A DNA stretch of 64,000 nucleotides from Paenibacillus sp. J5C2022. Lineage in GTDB: Bacteria > Bacillota > Bacilli > Paenibacillales > Paenibacillaceae. Made by a program: the position numbers and the translations under genes. Shown in pieces: positions 17,762-27,086 of this stretch. The notes beneath the pieces were generated by a model, which was not told the origin of the DNA, did not search any database, and was given only the letters and a program-made list of their open reading frames with translations. The stretch lies in NCBI RefSeq assembly GCF_025567625.1, contig NZ_JAOQJC010000001.1, positions 124,001 through 188,000 of the forward strand, in the 5' to 3' direction. Position 1 is the stretch's first letter; the number at the start of each line of letters is the position of its first letter.

Positions 17762-18577
17762 TTGGATAATGAGTTGCTGCTCACCACGGATAGATTGGAC
17801 GAGCGAAGAGTGACGGTCTCCGCCGGGCAGATAGGGGAGTCTGCCAGGAAAAGCCGTGATCTTCTCGTCCCCGGTTCGCCGGAGGGCGAGTACAGCTTGG
17901 AACGAAATTGGAGGGAAAGCGGAATTGCCTCATCCAGAGATGCAGAGCCTTTCTCCGGTATTGAGGTTGCAAGAGCTGAACAAGTGCTTGTCGTGTCTGG
18001 CAGCACTTCCGCCATAACGCATCGCCAGATTGAGGCGGCTTCTGCCAAGGGATTCCAGCCGATACGGATTCCGCCGATCGCTTTCCTCGACAGCGAGGGA
18101 TTGCCGATGCAACTTCTGGATGCGGCAATTGCTCTGCTGGAGGCAGGAAGAAGTGTCATCTTGTTCACCGCTCTCGGTCCGCATGATCCCCACATTGCAG
18201 AGACAAGGGAACTGTTGCTAGCGCAAGGCGTTCGAACTACAGAGATAGCTGCATGTATCGGACGGAAGCTGGGAGAGTGGACGTTCGAGATCGTAAGGCG
18301 AACACCTCTGAGAAGAATTGTCATTGCAGGCGGAGATACGTCAGGTTATGTGGCTGATGCGATGAATATCTATGCTCTGCGGATGCTGCTGCCGATCTGC
18401 CCTGGCGCTCCGATGTGTGCAGTATATGCTGAGCCGAAGGAACTGGAGGGATTGGAGCTGGCATTAAAGGGAGGCGAATTCGGCGACGCAGATTACTTCG
18501 AGCAAGTGCTGACGGCTTCGGGCTATGCCTGGGGATGTGAAGAGGAAAGGAACAAGAAAGTAGCAGCTGAATCATGA
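17762..18577 (+). CDS. Four-carbon acid sugar kinase, C-terminal nucleotide-binding domain only
   Basis: The 271-residue product matches only the second half of the four-carbon acid sugar kinase family (OtnK/DtnK, formerly DUF1537). It has VVSGSTSAITHRQIE near residue 76, SVILFTALGP near 132, IAGGDTSGYVADAMN near 186 and a terminal CPGAPMCAV segment. These elements build the nucleotide-binding domain. The substrate-binding N-terminal domain, about 200 residues in full-length members, is absent. Residues 1-70 do not resemble it. The reading frame has its own TTG start and GGGAGGG site, so it is not an obvious frameshift. It may be a decayed gene or a half-size form; kinase activity is doubtful. 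Confidence 0.75.
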   Translation: MDNELLLTTDRLDERRVTVSAGQIGESARKSRDLLVPGSPEGEYSLERNWRESGIASSRDAEPFSGIEVARAEQVLVVSGSTSAITHRQIEAASAKGFQPIRIPPIAFLDSEGLPMQLLDAAIALLEAGRSVILFTALGPHDPHIAETRELLLAQGVRTTEIAACIGRKLGEWTFEIVRRTPLRRIVIAGGDTSGYVADAMNIYALRMLLPICPGAPMCAVYAEPKELEGLELALKGGEFGDADYFEQVLTASGYAWGCEEERNKKVAAES

Positions 18578-18708
18578 ACGCGATTTTGGCATTAATGCAG
18601 CAATTACAGCTTGCAGGCAACTATCTGTTGCACTCAGGTTATCGGCCGAGATGCAGCTGGCAATAACTATAAGGAATATTAGCGGAAGCGATCAGGAGGC
18701 CTGCTATC

Positions 18709-19758
18709 ATGATTGAACATACGGAAGCGGAAGCAAAACTGCGGGCAATGCCCAAGGTGGATCTGCATGTCCATCTGGACGGAAGCGTAAAGCCGGAGAC
18801 CATTATCGACCTTGCAAAACGGGACGGCCAGGAACTGCCTGCATGGGATGCGGCCGGACTGGCCCCTTATATGAAGGTCGAGGGAGATTGCGCCAGTCTC
18901 GCGCAGTATTTGGACAAATTTCATTTCGTCGGAGCATTTCTTCATACGGCTTATGCGCTGGAGAGAGTCGCCTATGAACTGGTGGAGCAATCGGCAGCTC
19001 ACAACTGCTATTATATCGAGGTGCGTTTCGCGCCGCAGCTGCATCGGGAACGCGGCTTATCCGTCAGAGATGCGATCCGTCATGTCGTTGAAGGGCTAAG
19101 GCGAGGGGAAGTAGCTTTCAAAGTGAAGGCGCGCTGCATTGCAATCTGCCTGCGGGGCCACGATAAAGTACGGAATATGGAAGTGATCAGGGAGGCTGCC
19201 GAGTTTTATGGGCAAGGAGTCGTTGCAGTTGACTTGGCAGGCGCAGAGGCGGCTTATCCGCCGGGACTGTATGAGGAGGAGTTCCACCTTGCACGGCAGC
19301 TGCACATGCCTGTGACGATTCATGCAGGAGAGGCGGGAGGCGCGGATAATGTGGAGACTGCAATTAATGTCCTTGGCGCCAGCCGGATTGGCCACGGCGT
19401 TCGGCTTAAGGAGGATATGAACGTTTTCCGGCTAGTTCGGGACAGGAGAATTCCTCTGGAGTTTTGCCCCATCAGCAATATTCAGACGAAAGCTGTGAGC
19501 GGCTGGGATCAGTATCCCGTTCGGGACTATTTCGAACAAGGCATCCCGATTACGGTCAACACCGATAATCTGACCGTGTCGGACACGACAATAACGAAGG
19601 AGTACGCCGCGTTAGTTGCACATTTCAAGTTCACAGAAGAAGAATTATGTCAACTAGTTCGCAACGGAGCGCAAGCTGCCTTCTTGCTGCCGCCGGAGAA
19701 AGAAAACTTGATTCGTAAAATAGAAGAAGCGCTAAAGGCGTGGGCAAGCGGCGAATAA
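18709..19758 (+). CDS. add: Adenosine deaminase
   Basis: The 349-residue protein is a full-length metal-dependent deaminase of the ADA/AMP deaminase superfamily. The zinc ligands DLHVHLDGS lie near residues 18-26. HAGEAGG near residue 205 carries the zinc-binding histidine and the catalytic glutamate. GHGVRL lies near residue 226 and NTDNLTVSDT near 284. It converts adenosine to inosine in purine salvage. The conserved aspartates favour adenosine deaminase, although adenine deaminases of the same fold exist. AGGAGG precedes ATG 18709. It is a single-gene unit ending in a strong terminator. Confidence 0.92.
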   Translation: MIEHTEAEAKLRAMPKVDLHVHLDGSVKPETIIDLAKRDGQELPAWDAAGLAPYMKVEGDCASLAQYLDKFHFVGAFLHTAYALERVAYELVEQSAAHNCYYIEVRFAPQLHRERGLSVRDAIRHVVEGLRRGEVAFKVKARCIAICLRGHDKVRNMEVIREAAEFYGQGVVAVDLAGAEAAYPPGLYEEEFHLARQLHMPVTIHAGEAGGADNVETAINVLGASRIGHGVRLKEDMNVFRLVRDRRIPLEFCPISNIQTKAVSGWDQYPVRDYFEQGIPITVNTDNLTVSDTTITKEYAALVAHFKFTEEELCQLVRNGAQAAFLLPPEKENLIRKIEEALKAWASGE

Positions 19759-19774
19759 GCAGTGTTGCTGGACG

Positions 19775-19803
19775 GAAAGCACTCTTGATGAGAGTGCTTT
19801 TTT
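19775..19803 (+). terminator. Intrinsic terminator after add
   Basis: AAGCACTC and GAGTGCTT form an eight-bp stem with a short loop, followed by six or more T residues. Confidence 0.88.
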
Positions 19804-19968
19804 GGCGTTAATTGCATTTATATGTTTCGGGGAACCTGCCAAGTACCCAGTGAGCATTGAAGGAAAGTCTCACTTTGTGGGGTTATTTTGCGTTTTCATT
19901 TTTCCCCGGCTTGTCATGAGGGGCTGACAACCCGTCATATAGTAGGAGTGAAAGGAGGCGCGAGGCCA

Positions 19969-22209
19969 ATGACAGTCAATCCAAACATGATGATGGGCGA
20001 GATTGCGGAGCTGGAATTTCATCTGCAAGGCATGCATTGCTCCGCATGCGCGTCAAGGGTCGAGAAGTCACTGTCCCGTATGGACGGCGTAAGCGAGGTT
20101 GCCGTCAGCTTTCCGCTGCGGACGGCATGGGCTCAGGTGGAGACGGACAAGGTGAGCCTGCAGGCAATGAAGGACGCTGTCGCTAAGCTGGGCTTCACTG
20201 CGACGATGAACCAGTCGCCCTATATTAGCCTGCAGCAAGAACGTAAGCTGATGCTGCTGCGCTTGCTTCCCGCCATCCTCCTCTCTCTGCCGCTGCTGGC
20301 GGGCATGCTTCATCATATGGCGGGGCTGGAACGGATAGCCGCCATGCTTCCATCCTGGATAGCCGACCCATACGTACAGTTGACGCTTGCTACTGTAATT
20401 CAATTCGGAATCGGCCTTCCTTTCTATATTGGGGCGTACCATGCCGTCAAGCAACGAAGTGCCAATATGGACGTGCTTGTCGTCATTGGCACGTCTGCGG
20501 CTTATTTGTATAGCCATTATGCCGTGTTGAATGGTCTGGGAGGTCCTTATTACTTCGAAACTTCGGCTGTAGTCATTACTGCGGTTCTGCTGGGGAAATA
20601 TCTGGAGACGACCGCATCGCTTCGTTCGCAAGTGCAATCGGACGGCTTCGGCAGCTTGCAGTCAACATATGCAACCGTGGAGCGGGCTGGAGAGAGGAAT
20701 CGAATACGTACGGAATATGTGCGGACGGGCGATACGGTATGGGTCGGCGATATGGAAATGATTCCTGTCGACGGCACAGTACTGCAAGGAGACGCTCTGG
20801 TGAACGAATCCATGCTTACTGGCGAAAGCCGCCCGGTGCACAAAAGCCCCGGCGATTCGCTCTGGGCAGGAACGACACTGGACAGCGGCCGGTTGAAGAT
20901 AAGAACGACATCCGCCGGACACGCGACGCTGCTCAACAGAATTCGCGAGCTAGTCATGGAAGGTCAGCGCTCCAAGTCAACGCTGCAGGGACAAGTCGAT
21001 GCGGTGGCCGGCTGGTTCGTCCCCATGATGCTATGCTTCGCTGCCGCCACGTTCCTGCTGTGGGGGCTGCTGCTTCAACCCGGCGGATGGAGCCATGCGA
21101 TGATGTGCGCAATCGCTGTCGTGCTCACCGCTTGTCCTTGCGCACTGGGGCTTGCTGCTCCGATCTCGCTTGTCATCGCCTCGGGACGACTGGCGAAGAG
21201 CGGCGTCATCGTCAAGGATGCGGCAGCGATTGAGCGGCTTGCGGGGATCGATACGATCGTATTCGACAAGACTGGTACATTAACGGAAGGCCGATCGTCC
21301 GTCAGCGAGCTGTACGCATGTGCGGACAGTACCATGTCGGTGCTGCGGCTTGCCGCAGCGGTTGAGGCGAAGTCGGAGCATCCGCTTGCCGTCGCCGTTC
21401 GCGAAGCTGCGATGAAGAAGGGAATCGTCGTCCCAGAAGCGGAATCGTTGACATACAGGTCTGGATATGGCGCGGAGGGTACGCTGCAAGGGGAACGCAT
21501 CGCATTGGGCAACTTGAGGTTGCTGCGGGAGAAGGGGTGGAAGATTGGGAAGGAAGCTGAACGGTCGGCGGAGCAATGGGAACGATCGGGGGCTACTGTG
21601 CTGTATGCCATTAGAGGGGAGGAATGCATCGGTATTATCGGCTTCGCGGACAGCATTCGAGCAGAGGCTCCGCGAGTAGTTGAAGCGCTGAAGAAGCTGT
21701 CAGTACGTCCCGTCATGGCGACAGGCGATCATGCCGCTCCAGCGGCGACTATCGCTGCGAATGCCGGCATAGTCGAGGTGCGGGCCGGCATGTTGCCGGA
21801 GCATAAGCAGCGTATGATCGAGCAATTGCGACAGGAGGGCGGCAAGATTGCCATGGTCGGAGACGGATGGAATGACGCGCCGGCATTGGCTGCCGCCGAT
21901 GTCGGAATCGCGATGGGCAGCGGTACGGAAGGGGCGCTAGGAGCAGGACATGTGACGCTGATGTTCTCGCGATTGAAGAGCATTCCTGAAGCAATTGCGA
22001 TCAGCAGAAGGACGCTGAGGAACATTCGCCAGAACTTGCTGTTCGCCTTCCTATATAATGTGCTTATTATTCCGTTCGCAGCCATTGGCTGGCTGGCGCC
22101 CTGGATGGCGGGGACGGCAATGGCGCTCAGCTCCGTATCCGTCGTTGCCAATGCGCTGCTGCTGGGGCGGCGGTTGAATGCCGACAGCCGTGAGGCGAGC
22201 CGTCGATGA
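19969..22209 (+). CDS. copA: Copper-translocating P1B-type ATPase
   Basis: This 746-residue P-type ATPase pumps Cu(I) out of the cytoplasm. One N-terminal heavy-metal domain carries GMHCSACASRVEKS near residue 21. The membrane ion site TACPCALGLAAP lies near residue 387. The phosphorylation site is DKTGTLTEG near 431. The late-helix signatures FLYN and MALSSVSVVANAL are typical of the Cu(I) subclass. The hinge motif reads GDGWNDAPAL instead of the usual GDGINDAPAL. ATG 19969 has AAAGGAGG ten bases upstream; an ATG-less longer frame upstream is not used. Its stop overlaps the next start (ATGA). No CsoR or CopZ gene is next to it. Confidence 0.93.
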   Translation: MTVNPNMMMGEIAELEFHLQGMHCSACASRVEKSLSRMDGVSEVAVSFPLRTAWAQVETDKVSLQAMKDAVAKLGFTATMNQSPYISLQQERKLMLLRLLPAILLSLPLLAGMLHHMAGLERIAAMLPSWIADPYVQLTLATVIQFGIGLPFYIGAYHAVKQRSANMDVLVVIGTSAAYLYSHYAVLNGLGGPYYFETSAVVITAVLLGKYLETTASLRSQVQSDGFGSLQSTYATVERAGERNRIRTEYVRTGDTVWVGDMEMIPVDGTVLQGDALVNESMLTGESRPVHKSPGDSLWAGTTLDSGRLKIRTTSAGHATLLNRIRELVMEGQRSKSTLQGQVDAVAGWFVPMMLCFAAATFLLWGLLLQPGGWSHAMMCAIAVVLTACPCALGLAAPISLVIASGRLAKSGVIVKDAAAIERLAGIDTIVFDKTGTLTEGRSSVSELYACADSTMSVLRLAAAVEAKSEHPLAVAVREAAMKKGIVVPEAESLTYRSGYGAEGTLQGERIALGNLRLLREKGWKIGKEAERSAEQWERSGATVLYAIRGEECIGIIGFADSIRAEAPRVVEALKKLSVRPVMATGDHAAPAATIAANAGIVEVRAGMLPEHKQRMIEQLRQEGGKIAMVGDGWNDAPALAAADVGIAMGSGTEGALGAGHVTLMFSRLKSIPEAIAISRRTLRNIRQNLLFAFLYNVLIIPFAAIGWLAPWMAGTAMALSSVSVVANALLLGRRLNADSREASRR

Positions 22210-22898
22210 TCGGGCTGCATAGCGTAGGACTAATTCTGCTGACGGGCTTGTTCAGCGCGCCGCACTGCATCGGCATGTGCGGGGGGATCGTCACGAGTGT
22301 CACGCTTCAGTCGCCGGTATCCGCGACGGAATCGTCTCTTCTGTACAATGGCGGTCGCCTTCTCTCTTACAGTATGTTCGGTGCGGCGTTAGGAGCCACC
22401 GGCTCCTTCATCGATGTCGCCGGCGGATTCGCGGGAGTGAAAGGTGTCGCTTCTATCCTGGGCGGCTGCTTCGTGCTGCTATGGCTATGGCGCAGATTCC
22501 AGCTCCCCTTCATGCACCGCTTGTCTTCGCTGCTGCACAGCAGACTTGTCGTCAAGGCGGCGCAAACATCGTCTTCCAGAGGCGGCCGCCGAGCGCAGGT
22601 GCTTGCTGCGGGGTTCGCCTTCGGCTTCCTGCCATGCGGATTGACTTATGCAATGGGAATGAATGCGGCCGCTTCGGGAAGCGTGCTGGGCGGAGCGTTC
22701 ATCATGCTTCTCTTCGGAGCAGCTACGTTCCCCGCCTTGGCGTTCGCCGCCGCCGTCGCCGCTCTGACAGACAAGCGCTGGCGCAGATGGGTGAGAAGGG
22801 TGGGTACGATATGCGCTTGTATCGTAGGCGTGCAATCCATTCTTCGCGGACTGGCCGTCAACGGGCTGATCCCATCGATAACGCCATGGCTATGGTGA
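22206..22898 (+). CDS. DsbD_2 / TauE-SafE-like membrane protein
   Basis: The 230-residue polytopic protein has about six membrane helices. It has the conserved SAPHCIGMCGGIV motif near residue 20 and FGFLPCGLTYAMGM near residue 140, both marks of the DsbD_2 (cytochrome-biogenesis/sulfite-exporter-like) family. The paired cysteines in membrane segments suggest thiol or copper handling. The start overlaps the copA stop by four bases, so the two are co-translated. Members next to copper ATPases are often tied to copper delivery to oxidases, and that role is inferred here. Confidence 0.82.
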   Translation: MIGLHSVGLILLTGLFSAPHCIGMCGGIVTSVTLQSPVSATESSLLYNGGRLLSYSMFGAALGATGSFIDVAGGFAGVKGVASILGGCFVLLWLWRRFQLPFMHRLSSLLHSRLVVKAAQTSSSRGGRRAQVLAAGFAFGFLPCGLTYAMGMNAAASGSVLGGAFIMLLFGAATFPALAFAAAVAALTDKRWRRWVRRVGTICACIVGVQSILRGLAVNGLIPSITPWLW

Positions 22899-22903
22899 GC
22901 GAC

Positions 22904-23335
22904 CTAATCGTAGACGGCCTTAAAGGCATTGCTTAACTCAATCGTTTCAAATGCGGGATGCGCAATGGTCAAGTCTGCTTTCCACCTTCCGGCCATAAGG
23001 GGCATCCCTTCGCCTTCATAGACGCCGGGGGATGATTCCGTTAAGGCAAAGCTGTAATCGCCGCATACCATGCCGATCATATCCAGCTGCATCCGTAAGC
23101 TCGCATCCGTAATAGGCTCTCCGGCCAGATCGCGCAAGGAAATTCTGAACGTATTCAGCTCCAGCGCTTTGGCAGGGGAGTTGTCTATCTCCCAGATGGC
23201 TTCGCCTTGCGGGATAGCTTGTTCGGGCATGAACGGATAAGCCGTGGAATGATCGGATTTCACAAGCAGGAAGATGAGAGCGGCGCCGATCGTCAACATT
23301 ATGCTTGAGGCAACGAAGAAGCGTGTTCTAAGCAT
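22904..23335 (-). CDS. FixH/YtkA-like membrane-anchored protein
   Basis: The 143-residue product has one N-terminal membrane anchor and a beta-rich extracytoplasmic domain. It ends with YEGEGMPLMAGRWKADLTI, which matches the FixH/YtkA-like pattern. Members are linked to copper handling and cytochrome oxidase assembly. The gene converges with the DsbD_2 gene five bases away, which strengthens the copper-module reading. ATG at 23335 is chosen because GGAGGT lies nine bases before it on the minus strand; an upstream in-frame ATG at 23359 lacks a site. Confidence 0.72.
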   Translation of the reverse strand: MLRTRFFVASSIMLTIGAALIFLLVKSDHSTAYPFMPEQAIPQGEAIWEIDNSPAKALELNTFRISLRDLAGEPITDASLRMQLDMIGMVCGDYSFALTESSPGVYEGEGMPLMAGRWKADLTIAHPAFETIELSNAFKAVYD

Positions 23336-23605
23336 GGAATGGCCACCTCCAATTTCCACTCGGCCTATCGACCGCGTGTGCTATTAATTACGTATGCGCA
23401 ATGCGGCGAATTTACTACGATAGGTTGAATAGCCATAAAGGCGGGCTCATTCATCGTTGGACAGCTTGGAGAATTGTGGCTATAATGTCCTAGACAAGCC
23501 AGTGGTGCCAGAAGCAGCCTCGATGCAAACGCTGTACTTGGCATTATGCAGGCATGGAGGTTAAGGTACAGACAGGTGCCCAGTGGAGAGGGGAATGAGC
23601 GGAGC

Positions 23606-24574
23606 ATGAACGCAATTGAGCGAAGAATAAGGGATTTGAACAACTTACGGCCGGATCTTACGGCACGAGAAGATCTACAGCAGTATTGGGAGGAGACGCT
23701 TCAATCCTTCAAGGACAAGCCGTTGAACAGCAGCAGAACGAGAGTGGACAGTCATTTGGAGGGAATGGAAGCGTATGAGGTGCGCTTTGAAGGCTTCGAC
23801 GGTACACCGATAAGGGGAACGTATGTGCACCCGGCGGGCAAGGGCGAACGACAATGGCCTTGCATCGTGACTTATCCCGGTTATCAGGGCACTTATTTCG
23901 AACCGGAAAGTCTGGCCATGTGGGCGTGTGCAGGTTATGCCATTCTCGCGATCGACGTTCGCGGCCAGAAGGGCGGAACCGGCAGTGAGCTGGCATTCGA
24001 TAGCGGTGTTATCAAGGGGTTCGTCTCGCAAAATATTACGGACAAGTATAGTTGCTACTACCGTGCAATCCTGGTGGACTGCCTGAAAGGGCTGGAGTGG
24101 GCGGCGCAGCAGCCGGAAGTGGACAAGGAGAGAGTGGCGACAGTCGGCAGCAGCCAAGGCGGCGGCTTAGCGCTGCTTACGGCTGCTCTAAGCGACGTTC
24201 CCTCCGTTGCAGTCGCTCATGTGCCCAATATGTGCTGCATCGATTATTCGATGCTTTATTCCACCGGCTCGGCTACGGAGTTGTCCCAATATTGCGAGGT
24301 TTATCCGGATCGGTTGGAGCAGGTGCTGGAGACGGTCAGTTATTTCGATATGCACAACTTGGCGGACCGCATCCGAATTCCTGTTTTCGTCAGCGTATGC
24401 TTGAAGGACCTGGTATGCATGCCCGAGACGATTTTTCCGATGTACAATCGCATCGCGTCTCATAAAGAGATGGAAATCTACCCGTTCTCCGGACATACGG
24501 TAGGCTCGCATCAGTTGAAAGCAGGAATGGCCTTTATGAAAAAGCACCTGGCGCGTGCGGACGAGCAGAAGTGA
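23606..24574 (+). CDS. Acetyl xylan esterase-like alpha/beta hydrolase (CE7 type)
   Basis: This 322-residue hydrolase has the acetyl xylan esterase/cephalosporin-C deacetylase layout. It has FDGTPIRGTYVHP near residue 70, YPGYQGTYFEP near residue 92 and DVRGQKGG near residue 117. The nucleophile elbow VGSSQGGG places the serine near residue 178. An Asp in CLKDLVCMPETIFP and a His in FSGHTVGSH complete the triad. The family removes acetyl groups from xylo-oligosaccharides or related esters inside the cell. There is no signal peptide. ATG 23606 is the start that fits family length. No sugar-transport genes lie nearby, so the natural substrate is open. Confidence 0.85.
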   Translation: MNAIERRIRDLNNLRPDLTAREDLQQYWEETLQSFKDKPLNSSRTRVDSHLEGMEAYEVRFEGFDGTPIRGTYVHPAGKGERQWPCIVTYPGYQGTYFEPESLAMWACAGYAILAIDVRGQKGGTGSELAFDSGVIKGFVSQNITDKYSCYYRAILVDCLKGLEWAAQQPEVDKERVATVGSSQGGGLALLTAALSDVPSVAVAHVPNMCCIDYSMLYSTGSATELSQYCEVYPDRLEQVLETVSYFDMHNLADRIRIPVFVSVCLKDLVCMPETIFPMYNRIASHKEMEIYPFSGHTVGSHQLKAGMAFMKKHLARADEQK

Positions 24575-24583
24575 GTATTGTCA

Positions 24584-24612
24584 TGGACAAATAAGAGGAA
24601 CAGGAGTATAGT
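24584..24612 (+). promoter_or_regulatory. Sigma-A promoter of the cobalamin operon
   Basis: TGGACA (24584-24589) and TATAGT (24607-24612) are separated by 17 bases. The riboswitch begins about 25 bases after the -10 box, as expected for a regulated leader. Confidence 0.65.
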
Positions 24613-24635
24613 AACTATGTGTTAAAGTGAATAGA

Positions 24636-24885
24636 TGGCTACAGGTGTCGAATTCAAGGGGAAAAAGGCTGTGCGCGACGGAATAGACGTGCTGCAAGAG
24701 ATCGCTTGAATGAGACTTAATAGGGAAGCCGGTGCAATTCCGGCACGGACCCGCCACTGTAAGGATCGCAGAATGATGGATAAATCGTTCTTCGTGTGCC
24801 CGGCACGATGTCACTGAGCGCAAGCTTGGGAAGACGCCGCGGTTGCAAGATCCAAGTCAGGAGACCTGCCTGTAAGCGACACGCA
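24636..24885 (+). promoter_or_regulatory. Cobalamin riboswitch
   Basis: The leader contains the conserved core GCCGGTGCAATTCCGGCACG (24728-24747) followed by GGACCCGCCACTGTAA. It also has the B12 box AGTCAGGAGACCTGCCTG (24855-24872). Between them is a variable stem region. These are the diagnostic parts of the adenosylcobalamin aptamer, which represses downstream genes when the cofactor is plentiful. A small GCAGC/GCTGC hairpin at about 24924-24937 lies in the likely expression platform. No T-run follows it, so control may act on translation of btuF rather than by termination. The ends of the element are approximate. Confidence 0.95.
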
Positions 24886-25034
24886 GTCCTACGTGGATTT
24901 AGGAGGTGTTGGGTAGAGCGGTTGCAGCTATTGCTGCAGCTTAGTAGGCGTATCCGGCACATGGCCCGGGCACGCTTATTTGGCGTTGGAGCAGGAGAAA
25001 GGTGACAAGAGAGAAACCTACAATAGGGGAGCGA

Positions 25035-26051
25035 ATGATCATTATGAAAGTACTATGGAACAAGAATGCAATTGCGAGCATGCTGCTTGTCATGCTCATG
25101 TTATTGCTTGCAGCATGCGGAGCGAACGGGGGGACGGAAGGTAACGGCGCGAACGCAGGTGGAGCGACGGCAACGCCTGCCGTACAATCGCCATCGCCAG
25201 AACCGACGGAAGAACCGGCTTCAACCGGCAATACGACATATCCTTACTCGGTAACCGATGCAACCGGAACAGAGGTGACATTCCAGCAGCAGCCGTCCGC
25301 GATCGTCACGCTGGTGCCAAGCGAGACGGAGACAGTGTTCGCAATCGGTGCCGGCGATCGAGTGGTCGGAGTGGACGAGTGGAGCAATTATCCGCCGGAA
25401 GCGGCCGACATGGCCAAGATCGGCGATATGACGACTAACATCGAAGCGGTGCTGGCGCTGAACCCGGATCTGGTGCTGGCGTCGGCCTCCATGAACGGCG
25501 ATGCGATCGCCAAGCTGCGCGAGCTGAATGTTAACGTGTACGCTTCCGAGCCCAAAACTTACGATGAGGTCATAGCGAAGATCGAGGAAATCGGTCGAAT
25601 CGTGAATGAGAACGAAGAAGCTGCCAAAGTGGCAGGGCATATGCGCGAAGTGAGGGAGAAGGTGGAAACGGCCGTTCAAGATGCCGAGAAGAAACGGGTA
25701 TACCTGGAGTTCTCTCCGGGCTATACGGTCGGATCGGGAGAGTTCCTGGACGAGCTGCTGACTATTGCGGGCGGCAGCAACATTGCCGGGGGACAGGCAG
25801 GCTGGTATCAGGTGAACGCCGAGGACGTCATAGCGCAAAATCCGGAAGTGATCATTTATCCGGACTTCGGTGAAGAGAAAAGCTCCATACTGACAGCGAT
25901 CGAGGAGCGTCCGGGCTGGGAAGCGATAGACGCCGTGAAGAACGGGAAAATGGTCATGGTGACGAATGATCCGCTTGTCCGAGTCGGCCCAAGACTGGCG
26001 GAGGGATTGCAAGAGCTTGCGGATGCCATTCATCCCGAGCTGATGAAATAG
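25035..26051 (+). CDS. btuF: Cobalamin/corrinoid ABC transporter substrate-binding lipoprotein
   Basis: This protein of about 338 residues has a lipoprotein signal with lipobox LLAAC (Cys near residue 28). A Ser/Thr/Gly/Pro-rich linker and a class III binding-protein fold follow (VTLVPSETETVFAIGAGDRV near residue 90, and VGVDEWSNYPPEA). It captures corrinoids at the cell surface and passes them to BtuC. Its place right after the riboswitch and before btuC/btuD supports corrinoids over iron-siderophores. Starts at 25002 (GTG), 25035 and 25044 are all possible; none has ideal ribosome-site spacing. Confidence 0.9.
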   Translation: MIIMKVLWNKNAIASMLLVMLMLLLAACGANGGTEGNGANAGGATATPAVQSPSPEPTEEPASTGNTTYPYSVTDATGTEVTFQQQPSAIVTLVPSETETVFAIGAGDRVVGVDEWSNYPPEAADMAKIGDMTTNIEAVLALNPDLVLASASMNGDAIAKLRELNVNVYASEPKTYDEVIAKIEEIGRIVNENEEAAKVAGHMREVREKVETAVQDAEKKRVYLEFSPGYTVGSGEFLDELLTIAGGSNIAGGQAGWYQVNAEDVIAQNPEVIIYPDFGEEKSSILTAIEERPGWEAIDAVKNGKMVMVTNDPLVRVGPRLAEGLQELADAIHPELMK

Positions 26052-26054
26052 AAG

Positions 26055-27086
26055 ATGAAGGGATATTTATACGGGGGAGCAGCCATGCTCCTTCTTGTTG
26101 TTTCTATGATTGCCTGCATGTCGATCGGCTCCGCGGGACTTTCGTTCCTCGATGTGTGGGGCATCCTGTGGCATCAGCTGCCCTGGGCGAAGGGAGAGGG
26201 GGGCTGGAGCGACGGAGAGATCGCCATCGTTACACAGGTGCGTCTTAGCCGGGTTTGTCTTGCGGTGCTGGTCGGCGCATGTCTTGCGCTAGCCGGCACG
26301 GGCTTTCAAGGGGTGCTGCGCAATCCGCTCGCCGATCCCTATACGCTCGGGGTAGCTTCCGGCAGCTCGGTAGGCGCGGCTTTTATTATCTTGTTCGGCA
26401 TGCAATATGCGATCGGATTGTGGACGATACCGCTAGTCGCGTTCGGTACTGGCGTTGTGACGCTGCTTGCTGTGATCTGGTTGTCGCGCTATGACGGAAG
26501 GATGGGCATCGAGACGCTCATATTGTCCGGCGTCGTCATCCAAGCGTTCCTTGGAGCTTTCGTCTCTTTAATGGTCTCTCTCTCGGAAGGCGTCGTGAAT
26601 CAAATTCTGTTCTGGATTATGGGTTCGCTTGCGATGCGCAGCTGGGACCATCTCTATATGGTCATTCCGTTCCTTGCAGCAGGCTTGCCAGTGCTTCTCT
26701 ACTATGGCGGAGCGCTTAACCTGTTCGCACTTGGCGAGCGACATGCCGCCCATCTGGGTGTTCGGACGGAACGTACGAAGCTGGTCGTACTCATTACTTC
26801 GACACTGCTTACCGCAGCGGCGGTATCCGTCTCCGGCGTTATCGGCTTTGTCGGACTGGTCGTACCTCATCTGATCCGGCTGGCTGTCGGGCCCGACTAC
26901 CGCCTTATTACGCCCCTGGCTGCCATTGGCGGCGGCATCTTTATGTTATGGGCGGATACGCTGGCCAGAACGCTGCTTAGCCCGAGGGAACTTCCGCTTG
27001 GCGTCGTGACTGCCTTGATCGGTGCGCCATTCTTCGCTTATTTGCTATACAGACGCAAGAAGAGGGAAGGAGGCGGCGAGTTGTGA
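26055..27086 (+). CDS. btuC: Corrinoid ABC transporter permease (FecCD family)
   Basis: The 343-residue protein has about ten membrane helices and typical FecCD/BtuC motifs: GACLALAGTGFQGVLRNPLA near residue 75, DPYTLGVASGSSVGAA near residue 97, GFVGLVVPHLIRL near residue 268 and a final PLGVVTALIGAPFFAYLL. Two copies form the channel for corrinoid uptake. It starts three bases after btuF and overlaps btuD by four bases (GTGA), so all three are co-translated. Confidence 0.93.
   Translation: MKGYLYGGAAMLLLVVSMIACMSIGSAGLSFLDVWGILWHQLPWAKGEGGWSDGEIAIVTQVRLSRVCLAVLVGACLALAGTGFQGVLRNPLADPYTLGVASGSSVGAAFIILFGMQYAIGLWTIPLVAFGTGVVTLLAVIWLSRYDGRMGIETLILSGVVIQAFLGAFVSLMVSLSEGVVNQILFWIMGSLAMRSWDHLYMVIPFLAAGLPVLLYYGGALNLFALGERHAAHLGVRTERTKLVVLITSTLLTAAAVSVSGVIGFVGLVVPHLIRLAVGPDYRLITPLAAIGGGIFMLWADTLARTLLSPRELPLGVVTALIGAPFFAYLLYRRKKREGGGEL

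Noticed and set aside
19840..19900. Hairpin and possible CsoR operator upstream of copA
   Set aside because: An AGTGAG/CTCACT pairing exists, but the G/C-rich symmetric CsoR site is not present and the hairpin lacks a terminator tail.
24900..24960. Intrinsic terminator as the riboswitch expression platform
   Set aside because: A small hairpin is visible but no T-run follows it, so termination is not supported.
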